From the NCBI RefSeq assembly GCF_964340395.1, contig NC_135561.1, forward strand, positions 16,281,461 through 16,341,460: 60,000 bases of DNA, read 5' to 3'. The notes beneath the pieces were generated by a model. That model saw only the letters and a program-made list of their open reading frames with translations. It had not been told where the DNA came from and ran no database searches. Both the position numbers and the translations under genes were made by a program. The DNA is from Glandiceps talaboti. Its lineage: Eukaryota; Hemichordata; Enteropneusta; Spengelidae. Every line of letters starts with the position of its first letter. Positions within the stretch are counted from its first letter, which is position 1. Positions 11,670-27,400 of this stretch are shown piece by piece.

Positions 11670-13356
11670 GTGTCAGTCACGTGACCATGATAAATGTAAG
11701 AATTGATGTCGTCACATCCACATATAGCTAGAATTACTCAGTCCTTACCCTTCGTAAGGGAAGTTTGTGTTATACTTTTGTACAATTATTTGTGTGTATA
11801 TTTGTTTTAAAATAATTTGAAGTACGGAAAATAGATATTTGGAAGGTCAAATTATTATGTAATCACTTATTAATATCAGAATAAATAATATTTCGAGTTG
11901 GTTCTGTACATTAACTTTATTCAGCTGGTATGGATATCTAAGTTTCGTTCAAATTTTGAGAAAAATAGCTAGGAAAGTCATACCAAGATGATTGAAAACT
12001 AACTAAGAATAATGCAGGGAGACGTTAAAAACACCTTGCTTCTTCGTGTACTCTATACATCTACCGCGCTGCCTTATTATTTTTTGAATTATAACGTTAT
12101 TGCGACCCCCCCCCCACACACACACATACACATCCGCGAACACCACCATCCCTACCCGTACCCCACATAACGCCCAAAACGCCTTTACAGATTATTAGGC
12201 CTAAGTGTCTCAATCGTTCGCATTTCTTACCCTCAAGGCTGGGATTTCCCCTTCTGCTGTGTCGTCATCGTTTAGACATTTGCATATGAAAGATACGCGA
12301 CCCTAAGTTGAGTCATCATAACACAGTTATTTACATAGTTGTGGACTATGGTGAAACCTACGGTTGGCAAGGACCTGACAGGTGTTGGAGTTAGTCACCA
12401 CAATCAGTTTAAATAACATCATAAGAGTGATCCACGTGCGCCGAAGAACATAAACAAATCAAATCGGATAGAAAACTGACACACTGTAATAACACTCAGA
12501 GAGTCGGACTGTTGGCGACGACTGCAAGCGAACGCCATCTTTATTAGGTGCGGTGAAGAATGGTAAGAACGAATTTACTATGACGTGGTTGACATAAATA
12601 TAGAGTACTATAACTTTATAACAAGATTTATAACTACTCTTATAATATAAAGACAGTCGTACATTATGTTGTTTATAACATACATGATATACAGACTACA
12701 AGGAATTAAATTTTGTCTTGCATCATGTACAACATAAGATTACTAGGAGTAGTATAACAATCCATTAGCCATAGGTTAGCTAGCGAATTTCTTTGAAAAG
12801 ATCATTAGATTTCTGATGGCTGTAAGTGAGGATACCTCAATCTCCTTGAACATTATTTAATATGTCAATGTCTGTTCTGCTTTTTGTACGTTGTGCGTAC
12901 AACTTGCTAATATGAAATACTTTAAAGATTACGCTTCTACTAAATGCGGCAATGCAATGTGAAGATTTGAGTTTTATGCCTACGCACGGGGTCAGAGTGT
13001 ATGAGTTTGTTTCTAAAGTAATCGTAAAATAAACGATATTGCTCTCTATTCAAATTGTCTGTACACATCACTGAAGTGCCTATTCGTCAAAATAGTCTGC
13101 TTTATTCAGAGTCGATGTCTTTCCATTCCAACTCTGTTCACTTATACACTATGTCAACATCTCGGTTGCATTTACTTTCGATTTCTGCGTTATGCATACG
13201 CACGTGGTTTACATACGAATTAGTCATTTCCTTCCGAATTCTCTTATCAGTGTATGCACATAGTGTTACAATGGTTCGTTCGAGAACTGTTTAAGACTGA
13301 GACTATGAATTTGTTTATAGTATTCCATTTCAGAGTTTTTTTCTGGCTCGCTGCCA

Positions 13357-13976
13357 GTATGTATGTATGTATGTATGTATGTATGTATGTATGTATGTAT
13401 GTATGTACGTATGTATGTATGTATGTATGTATGTATGTACGTACGTGTGTGTGTGTGTGTGTATGTGTGTATGTATGTATGTATGTATGTATGTATGTAT
13501 GTATGTATGTATGTATGTATGTATGTATGTATGTACGTACGTACGTGTGTGTGTGTGTATGTATGTGTGTGTATGTGTGTATGTATGTATGTATGTATGT
13601 ATGTATGTATGTATGTATGTATGTATGTATGTATGTATGTACGTACGTACGTGTGTGTGTGTGTGTATGTATGTGTGTGTATGTGTGTATGTATGTATGT
13701 ATGTATGTATGTATGTATGTATGTATGTATGTATGTATGTATGTATATGCGTGTGCGTGCGTGTGTGTTTATGAATGTATGTATGTATGTATGTATGTAT
13801 GTATGTATGTATGTATGTATGTATGTATGTATATGTGTATGTATGTATGTATGTATGTATGTATGTATGTATGTATGTATGTATGTATGTATGTATGTAT
13901 ATGCGTGTGCGTGCGTGTGTGTGTTTATGAATGCATGCATGTATGTATGTATGTATGTATGTATGTATGTATATGT

Positions 13977-14016
<40 letters not shown>

Positions 14017-14046
14017 ATGTATGTATGTATGTATGTATGTATATGT
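13357..14046. repeat. 690-bp GTAT array with higher-order structure
   Basis: GTAT tetramers interrupted by GTAC and GTGT blocks. The interruptions recur with roughly 106-bp spacing (for example near 13534 and 13640), a higher-order repeat. A second type of interruption (ATATGCGTGTGCGTGCG) recurs near 13744 and 13899. It ends about 45 bp before the TIR exon of gene B, so the long open frame running into that exon is an artefact. Confidence 0.95.
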
Positions 14047-14092
14047 GTTAAAACTTACAGCTGCTCTATATTCATATTATTATTCTATACAG

Positions 14093-19413
<5,321 letters not shown>

Positions 19414-20180
19414 GTAGAAACACATTTCTTTGCAATCCCCGACAAAGTCAACGTCACGTCATGTTGTATGGAAATGGCGTATGCGTGTACTATAGTTGTT
19501 GGGCACTGTAGTAGAAACTAGTACATGCAAGGGAATATGGTGATCAGGTCTACGCCGCTTGACCTGGTCAGGACCATTGATCGTACAACTTGACGATGCA
19601 CCTTCTTACATGACAATTTGTTGTAAAAGTGAAAAGAGTTGTGGAGAGAATGAGATAGTGTGGATAATTAATATTAACATTGGAGGTCCAATCGAGACGG
19701 TGGCCGGTAGTAAATATGGTGTCTACCTCTAATTTATTTTAAATTATTTATTTATTTATTTGTTTACTTATTTCTTGCCAAAGTTAATTTTCAAAATCAT
19801 GGGAAACTAAGAATACACTAAAATAGCAACCCACCTCTAGACGTGTAACACTAACGTCACAACACTATTTCCGCTATCCTAACTGACATTTTGAGTTCAT
19901 GAATTTTCGCTTTGTCCAACAAGTCTACTCTGACGCTTCACTTACACAGGTCTCGAATGGCATTCCACCATACAGCGTGATTGGTCAAAAATAATTAAAT
20001 ATAAATCCTGCAATGACGTCATTAATGAAACCACAGTTAGGTGTTTTCCTGAAAGGTTACATGGGAAACTGACTGCTTTCTATTCTAAATTATGTTAATT
20101 TTTTGCACTACGTGAGGCGGGGATGGGCCTAATAATGTTGGACTGAGCGAAAATTAAAAAATAATCAAAATGTCAGCCTA
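19414..20180. other. no gene seen
   Basis: AT-rich sequence with a short ATTT-rich stretch near 19740-19770. A missing last exon of TIR gene B could lie here, but no frame has a matching phase-1 acceptor and recognisable content. Confidence 0.4.
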
Positions 20181-20186
20181 GCACTA

Positions 20187-20233
20187 GCACTAGGATTTGT
20201 ACATCCTAGTGCTAGGATGTGGCCACATCCTAG
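20187..20233. repeat. two overlapping perfect palindromes
   Basis: GCACTAGGAT (20187-20196), a 6-nt loop, and its complement ATCCTAGTGC (20203-20212). This is followed without a gap by a 22-nt perfect palindrome (20212-20233) centred on GTGGCCAC. Both share the CTAGGAT unit. Confidence 0.9.
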
Positions 20234-20302
20234 TGATAGGAAGAAGAGCACAGCTATGTACTACGTGTGCCTCAAGTCCCGTTACAAGGTATAATTTTCC
20301 AC

Positions 20303-20625
20303 AGCCCTGGTACATGGTTGTGAGAAATATGCCTGTTGTATGGATGCGGAATACCGCACCTGTGCCATGATGTTTTGTGTACTGCATACCTGGTACATAG
20401 TTCGTGTACATACATGTAACAGCTATGGTAAAATAACACACTGTACCAACCCTGTTGTTCATATCCGCCTAGCATTGCTAACATAGCTGGTACATGGCTG
20501 TAGGAAATACCGCTGTTACAGCTATGGTAACATAGCTGGTACATGGCTGTGGGAAATACCATGTTATAGCTATGCTCGCATAGCTGGTACATGGTTGTGG
20601 GAAAAAGCTCTTGTACATGGATGTT
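20303..20625. repeat. minisatellite, unit about 49 bp
   Basis: Units carry CATAGCTGGTACATGGCTGT, GGGAAATACC and ACAGCTATGG. The clearest copies start near 20480, 20529 and 20579; diverged copies lie to the left from about 20303. Open frames on the minus strand through it repeat the same peptide and are not called as a gene. Confidence 0.8.
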
Positions 20626-21190
20626 GTAAAAACCTATGCTGCATTGCTATTTTTCGCATCCAAGTTACAGTGATGTTGGCATACCAGTTACACATCTGTA
20701 AAATCTAGGTATGTTAAACCTAGTGTGTCGGCCAGAGTTGTTACAGGGATATTGTACACATAGCTTATACAGCCTCCGTGGCTCCACTAAGATGGTACAG
20801 CTATATGCACAACCCTGTCCTAGGTATCTGAATGTTACAGGAGTGTGCAAGGTTCCCTGTGATAGAACAAATAGTGTTATAGCGTTAGTCTGCACGTCTA
20901 TAGTTAGGCTACTAAAATAGTTGCATACGTCTGCACTTTGAGTTTCATTCCCAATATACGCATACCTTTCATCAACCCCACCAAGCAAGTGATGTATTCA
21001 TGTAAAAACGTCAAGTGGTCAAACTATGATGTAAGTTTGAAAAAAAAACAGAACGAAAAACATCATCATAATAAGGTTATGAAACGGTATATTAATCACT
21101 AAAAGAAGTTTGGATATATATATATATATATTATCTCGACCTCCACGAAAAGAGGTTTAATAACCTATGGAGTTATCGAGATTAATAAAT
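20626..21190. other. no gene seen
   Basis: No exon-like frame. A minor inverted motif (TACACA…TGTGTA type) recurs near 20690-20890 but no element could be delimited. Confidence 0.4.
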
Positions 21191-21314
<124 letters not shown>

Positions 21315-21400
21315 CTCGATGAGTATCAATCTGCTAAGACAGTGCTCTATACCGCAGTGGCAGAGCGCAATAGTTTTGGTAGTACTGGAACTCTTTCTTG

Positions 21401-21443
21401 GTTGTAACTCGGAGTTTCACGCATTGTGAGATCATCAGACAAC
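21401..21443 (-). ncRNA. hammerhead ribozyme B', left arm
   Basis: Minus-strand copy of the motif at 21681-21723: stem I GTTGT, CTGATGA, stem II, GAAAC. Stem II has one mismatch here (CTCA against TGCG), so catalytic activity may be weaker. Confidence 0.6.
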
Positions 21444-21680
21444 TGTTTTATACTCTCTGGGTGTGCTGTTTATATAGAGCGCAGACAATAGAAATATCAT
21501 CACTATTGTCTGTGTAGGTGGGTTGGTGTTGTGTGTGTGGAGGTGTCCGCACCCAATAACTCACACAATAACAACCAACACCTCCACACACACAACACCG
21601 ACCCACCTACACAGACAATAGTGATGATATTTCTGTTGTCTGCACTCTATATAAACAGCACATCCAGAGACTAGAAAACA

Positions 21681-21723
21681 GTTGTCTGATGATCGCACAA
21701 TGCGTGAAACTCCGAGTTACAAC
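21681..21723 (+). ncRNA. hammerhead ribozyme B, right arm
   Basis: Stem I 5' strand GTTGT (21681-21685), core CTGATGA (21686-21692), stem II CGCA/TGCG with loop CAA (21694-21704), core GAAA (21706-21709). A 3-bp stem III ACT/AGT closes a CCG loop. The cleavage triplet GTT ends at 21718, and stem I 3' strand ACAAC is at 21719-21723. All invariant hammerhead bases are present. The outer stem II position is a U-U pair. Confidence 0.72.
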
Positions 21724-21744
21724 CATGAAAGAATTCCAGTACTA

Positions 21745-21858
<114 letters not shown>

Positions 21859-21958
21859 AAGTCAGTGGTAAGATTTGTCCGTAGTACAGTGCTCGATACG
21901 TCTGCACGCAGAGCGGAGTATATGTTGAGGGAAGAAGAAAATCAAGTCGGGTTTTTCG

Positions 21959-22000
21959 TCTCTACAAGCCTGTTTCGTGAGTAAATCACTCGTCAGGAGA
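21959..22000 (-). ncRNA. hammerhead ribozyme A', left arm
   Basis: Exact reverse-complement copy of the ribozyme at 22312-22353, so transcripts of either strand of this foldback would contain one sense ribozyme. Confidence 0.78.
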
Positions 22001-22311
22001 TGTTGATGTACTGAATATACCTCGTATAAATCGTGTGGTGTAAGGCGGGATTTACCTAGGGTGTTGAGTGGTGCTTTTGTTTGTACAAAGAAAAGTTCTT
22101 TATTATCTGCCGACCCGAACTATCCACATTAAATAAACGAAATGAACTTGTATCCTCTTGTCGCCATCGAAATAAAACATTGTTGTGTAACACCTGACCC
22201 ATCGCACACATAATTGACACCTATTGTACAAACAAAAGCACCACTCAACACCCTAGGTAAATCCCGCCTTACACCACACGATTTATACGAGGTATATTCA
22301 GTACATCAACA

Positions 22312-22353
22312 TCTCCTGACGAGTGATTTACTCACGAAACAGGCTTGTAGAGA
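22312..22353 (+). ncRNA. hammerhead ribozyme A, right arm
   Basis: Stem I TCTC (22312-22315) pairs with GAGA (22350-22353). Core CTGACGA (22316-22322), stem II GTGA/TCAC with loop TTTAC (22323-22335), core GAAA (22336-22339). Stem III ACA/TGT with loop GGCT is followed by the GTA cleavage triplet ending at 22349. Every invariant base and all three stems are present. The 3-bp stem III is the minimal form reported for Penelope-like elements. Confidence 0.82.
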
Positions 22354-22384
22354 CGAAAAACCCGACTTGATTTTCTTCTACCCT

Positions 22385-22418
<34 letters not shown>

Positions 22419-22420
<2 letters not shown>

Positions 22421-22478
22421 CTCGGTGAGTATCAATCTGCTAAGACAGTGCTCTATACCGCAGTGGCAGAGCGTAATA
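22419..22478. repeat. second copy of 60-bp unit X
   Basis: Nearly identical to 21313-21372. On the minus strand it has a tRNA D-arm-like GCTC…GAGC hairpin followed by ACTGT, and the diverged unit at about 21857-21918 keeps the same hairpin. It may be a tRNA-derived fragment; no complete cloverleaf can be drawn. Confidence 0.6.
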
Positions 22479-22559
<81 letters not shown>

Positions 22560-22562
<3 letters not shown>

Positions 22563-23460
22563 TATATGATTTGTGTTTCATCCATAAGAAGTGTGATATT
22601 GCCATGTAAATAAAGTTACTATTAAATATATCCCTTACGCCAAGAATCCCGTTCCTTTCTCGCACATGCTTATGCTGTGGCTACCTATTCACGTTCAGGG
22701 TCGTCAAATGTCTGTAACGATATTGTAGGCATAATTTTGCACATGGTTTTTACAACTTCAAAGTAATTACAGCACAATCGTTCAGAATGGGCAAGGCAAC
22801 CATTGTTCAAATTATACATAAAATTAAAACGTTGAAACATTTCTCTTTAAAGAGTAATTTCGACGGAATATTGAAGATGGCACATTAACCCAGATTAAAT
22901 GGCCAGTATGGGGCGGGGGAGGGGGTATATTTCAAATAGGTTGTTATTCAATCAAATTGCGTGTATATTGTGAAGCATATTGTAGTACCGAATAACATTT
23001 AATGTATTATGTTCACAAGTGGTCGTGACTTGTCCACACAGTTATCGTAAAAACCATCATCTAGTTCAAAAGTATTCACTCAAAATGTGAAACCCCGTTT
23101 ATATGGATTGCATTTGCTACAACTGCTGCATCCATTAGTAACTATAAGTTTAATATTTCACAATCAACTCACTCTCACACTATACGTATAGTTAGCTTAA
23201 CTGTCATACATCGCCTACCTATTTGATTGCTAGATTTTCATCTGTGTTTGATGTCTATTTGTGTTCTGCTACTTTGTTCATCTTGCTCCTTAATTTCTTG
23301 TTTCTTCTTTCTTCTTGTCACGGAGTCAATGTACACCATATCTCAAATGCATAGAGCATTTACTTGGGGATTGTGAGGGCATGCAGCATGCTGCGAGTAG
23401 ATCAAATTGCTGCACTCGCCAATGACAGAAAACCTTTGGTCACCCGATGTACAGTTGATG
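22560..23460. other. no gene seen
   Basis: AT-rich intergenic sequence with a G-run near 22912-22924. No exon-like frame. Confidence 0.5.
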
Positions 23461-23605
23461 AATGATGATGATGATGATGATGATGATGATGGTGGTGTTG
23501 CTGCTACTACTACTACTACTGCTGCTGCTGCTGGTGGATGATGCGGCTGGTGCTGGCAGTAGTGGTGCTGGTAATGGTTGTGATGATGATGACGACGACG
23601 ATGAC

Positions 23606-23636
<31 letters not shown>

Positions 23637-23655
23637 TTGATGATGATGATGACTT
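23461..23655. repeat. GAT/GCT/GAC trinucleotide-rich tract
   Basis: GAT repeats at about 23463-23490 and 23580-23652 flank a CTA/CTG-rich stretch. The poly-Asp and poly-Ser frames are low complexity. Confidence 0.9.
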
Positions 23656-23686
23656 TTTTTGACTTTTCACAAAAACCTTTATTTAC

Positions 23687-23998
23687 TTGGTTAAAAATAC
23701 TTTACAAAAGAATAAACAAAGTGCCCGTTTCAATGGCATGGAAAGAAATGTTCAAAGTCTTGGGTTCAAGTCAAAACAAATTGACAATTGTGAAGAAAGT
23801 GTTCATGAAACTTGTCATTATTTCGAATGTACATCTAAGGAATCTTCTTGTATATACAGCTGGCTCTGTAATCTTCAGCTTTTAATTATATGGGGGCATG
23901 ACTTCAAGTCATGTCGTGTTGAAAAAGGACAGGTTTATTGTAGTTGTCGGCATTGTGTATTCCAATGTACATCCAACGATTCTTCTATATATATATAT
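23687..23998 (+). pseudogene. possible cysteine-rich coding fragment
   Basis: An open frame with regularly spaced cysteines and histidines (CHYFECTSKESSC, then SCRVEKGQVYCSCRHCVFQC). The two parts are related (FECTSKESSC and FQCTSNDSS), suggesting an internal duplication. It runs into the TA tract next to the LINE 3' end. I cannot name the family, and there is no splice or start evidence, so it may be chance. Confidence 0.2.
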
Positions 23999-24011
23999 AT
24001 ATATATATATA
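23985..24011. repeat. TA tract at the 3' end of the LINE
   Basis: About 13 TA units immediately follow the 3' end of the minus-strand LINE. It could be its tail, or a target microsatellite. Confidence 0.8.
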
Positions 24012-24492
24012 CAACCAAATATTTGACTTGAGCCGTAAGAAAGCAGAATGGTAAGTATGTGTGTCCCTGCCGACCATTAGGCTGACTGCAGTGACAGTTA
24101 CGATTAGTTCCATGGGTAGGGCGAGGTGGGAGGGGGGAACAAATCTCAACGTGTCGGCACAGCCTCGTGAGGAGTACGATGCCCAGAGCTTTTTCTGGTC
24201 AAGGCCGCAATAGCGAGTGGCCTGTACTTGACAGCAGGTGAAAGTTATACATTTGTTGTGTTGATTCGAGACAACAGCTGAGTTGGTTGTGATAGCTTGT
24301 TTTTTTCCAGAAGAGTAGGTTAAAATGCAAATGTACAGGCCACTTAAGCAATTGCGCAGAGTGTGTGTGAATGTTCTCTGAATAAAAATAATAATAAACA
24401 AGGCATAAAAGTAAACAAAATACACGGAGGTACACGTACACGGTTGTCGGGAAGCAGTACTGACGAGCAGAGAAATAACGAACATATTGATA

Positions 24493-27400
24493 TTATTTAA
24501 TGATATCGGCGAATACAAGTGTTTCGTCTTCGATCGAAACGATTGCATTATTTATGCACCAATTAGTTTCAAAGGTATTGATACTGGTGTAAATTTTGTG
24601 GTACACGTAGTCATTTGAAATTCGGTGTTTCACGCGTGTTTTGAATAGTTTGTTTACGTCGATATTCGAAGCTTTGGTTTCTTCATTGATTACCCTCCTT
24701 CTCGAGATATGAATGCTGGTTTTAGCTGTAGTGAGGATGTAGCTCAGTAAAGCATGAGTGTTTTTATCAGTGCGACCTTTGTGAAAGGGTGGGCCTAAAA
24801 CGAACCACCAGTGAATATTTTTGCCTTCACTTCCCATAAGTTTGTGCCAGATGTTACGGAGAAGTTTGAAAAGAGGTATCAGACGAGGGCACTCGAGGAA
24901 TATGTGAAGAAGATCGTCTTTGTCATTACAGAATACGCAGTTTGCAGTATTGGTGATGCCTAATCTATGCATGAAACTACCTGTTGCATACGCCCCATGT
25001 AACACTCTCCATTGTAGATCGCCTTCAAGTTTCGTAGTAAGATTTGTATAGCAGGATTTGAAATCTGGTTTAACGTTTTTTGGTATGGAGAGGATGTCTC
25101 TCCAGACCGTGTCAATGCGACTTCGGTTCTTAGTGTAGAAGTTAATCATAATGAGACATTTGTATATTGATCCTTTTGCAGTTTTATATAGCGGGCAGTT
25201 TAGAAGGATGTCTTGTTCAGGATCGTCGAACACTATTTCGAAGTAGTCTGGAGATACGTTTTGTTTTACGTTAAGGTCAACGTCTTGTTGGAAAGACATT
25301 TTTATTTTTTCTGTCCATTTAGCTGGAATTGAAGACTTTAAAGTATTTATGTATTGTTCGAGTATTCTGGTAGAGTGAATTGATATCTTTTTATGTAGTT
25401 GATCGATCGTTTTCCAATTTTTGTTCACATTGTCGATCAGGTGGCCAATTCTGGTAATGCCACCATCGATAAAGTGCTTAAGAATGAGAGGCTCGTTATG
25501 TAGAGAGTGTTTAATAAGGTCATTGTGAAAGAGTGGTTCAGCGAGGATAGTTTCTATTGTATTGGGTCCGTCTTTCCTTATTATTGTGGTACTGGTCCAG
25601 GTTTTCAAAAGATCGCTGTAAAAGTTTGGAATGTTTTGAGTGATTTGGGGAATGTTTATGGCAAGGAGTTTTTCACTGTAGTGGAGGTTATGAATACGAT
25701 TGAAAAAGTAGTTAGTAAAGGTGAAAACGGGGTGGTTAAGGCCGGAATATAGGTACCTTTGAATATATTGCAAACGATAGGCGTTAATACGGCTGGGGAT
25801 GTGTATTAGATTGTGCCCACCGTTTTGACGAGGGGTATAAATTAGATCGGCTGATACCCAGTGTCTGCCCTGCCAGAAGAAGTCGAGGAATATTCTTTGA
25901 ATTTCCTGTATTGTTGCTGGTGGTGGACTAAGACAAACTATTCGATGGAAAAGTTTGGTAGCGATCAGTTGATTTATGATGGTGACTCGTCCATGAAATG
26001 ACATCGCTGGAGCGAACCTGGACCACCATGTTAGTTTAGATTTGATTTTGTCGATACTCTCTTCCCAATTTTTTTGTATGTGGTTTGCGGTGTTACCTAA
26101 ATAAGTGCCGAGAAATTTTAACCCTATAGTGTTCCAATTTATACCAAGAGGATGGTCTGTTCTTTTACGCCATTCTCCGACCCACAAACCTTTCGATTTG
26201 GCTAAATTTACTCGTGCATTGCTTGCTCTTTCGTATATTAAGAGGCACCGTTGTAGTTTTGAGAAATCGTCGTTTCGAGTGATAAATATATCAACATCGT
26301 CGGCATAGGCAGAGAGATTTATTTTACCGGTTTCAGAGTGTGGTATTTTGAGACCTGTAATATTGCTTTCGGTTCTTATTTTGTTTAGTAGAGGTTCTAT
26401 TGCGATTGTATATAGTTGTCCTGATAGAGCACACCCTTGTCTTATCCCACGTAAAAATTGAATTGGGCTGGTGATTGTATTGTTGACACGAACGAGACTT
26501 TCGCTATTAGTATATAGAAGTTTGATATAGTTTCTAAAGTTTTTTCCAAAACCGAAACTTTCAAGAGCTTTGAAAAGATACCCATGGTGCACTCTGTCAA
26601 AAGCTTTCTCTTGATCTAGAGCGATGACACCTAAAGGAAGGTTTAACTCATTACAGTGAGATATGCAATCTCTGACTAGACTAATGTTGTCGTAGATCTG
26701 ACGACCAGGTACACAATAGCTCTGATCAATATGGATGATGTCTCCTAATGCGCTACGCAGGCGGAAAGACAATGCTTTCGTAAAAATTTTGTAGTCTGCG
26801 CACAATAGACTTACTGGTCTCCAGTTCTTAAGTAACGAGTTATCACCAGCTTTTGGTAGTAATGTGATGACTGCACGACGACAGGAAATAGGAAGGATAC
26901 CGTCCGAGATTGAGGCCAAAAACATTTCATGGAGGTCATGACCAAGGATAGGCCAGAATTTTTTGTAGAACTCTCCTGGTATTCCATCAATACCCGGGCT
27001 CTTGCCTGTAGAAATGTGTTTAAGGGCGTACGTGAGTTCATCAAAAGAAATTTGTTCTTCGCAGAATTCTGATTTTTCATGACTCAATTTTGGAAGGTTG
27101 TGGAGGATACTTTTTTGGGCACTTTCAGAAGTTGTTTCTGGTAGGAAAAGTTGTTCATAAAAATTTCTAGTAATTTGTCGTATTTCTTTTGGGTTTTCGG
27201 TAATTGATTCATCTTGGCGTTTTAGTTGAGTAATTGTTTTACGTTGACCTTTGTGTTTTTCGATGTTGAAAAAGAGATTACTATTTGTATCAGATTCATA
27301 AATATGTTGTTGACGTGAGCGAATAGCTGCTCCGTTTGTTTCAATCTTGGCTAAACCATCAAGGATCTCTTTGTTTTGATTAAATTGTTCAGTCAGTGTA

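Larger units (their letters stand above)
10092..13356. other. intergenic or 5' region of TIR gene B, no exon identified
   Basis: No frame with domain content. It holds a foldback (11105-11400), a TA microsatellite (11597-11667) and a C-run/CA tract near 12107-12130. A weak possible start/donor (AATG|GTAAGA at about 12559) does not match the phase of the TIR exon at 14093, so it is not called. Confidence 0.5.
21921..22391. repeat. foldback A: 168-bp inverted arms
   Basis: Arms 21921-22088 and 22224-22391 are reverse complements with a single visible mismatch, around a 135-nt loop. This near identity implies a recent origin or gene conversion between arms. Confidence 0.92.

Noticed and set aside
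13357-14046. CRISPR-like array
   Set aside because: It is a simple tetranucleotide repeat with higher-order variants in an animal genome, not direct repeats with unique spacers.
20190-20592. Minus-strand coding gene over the minisatellite
   Set aside because: Repeat-derived, period not a multiple of three, no start context or splice sites.
23985-24548. 187-residue minus-strand frame
   Set aside because: It runs through the LINE 3' region and TA tract, with no domain; it is a shadow of the element's untranslated end.
25507-25752. Plus-strand frames within 24.5-30 kb
   Set aside because: All are antisense to the intact LINE ORFs.
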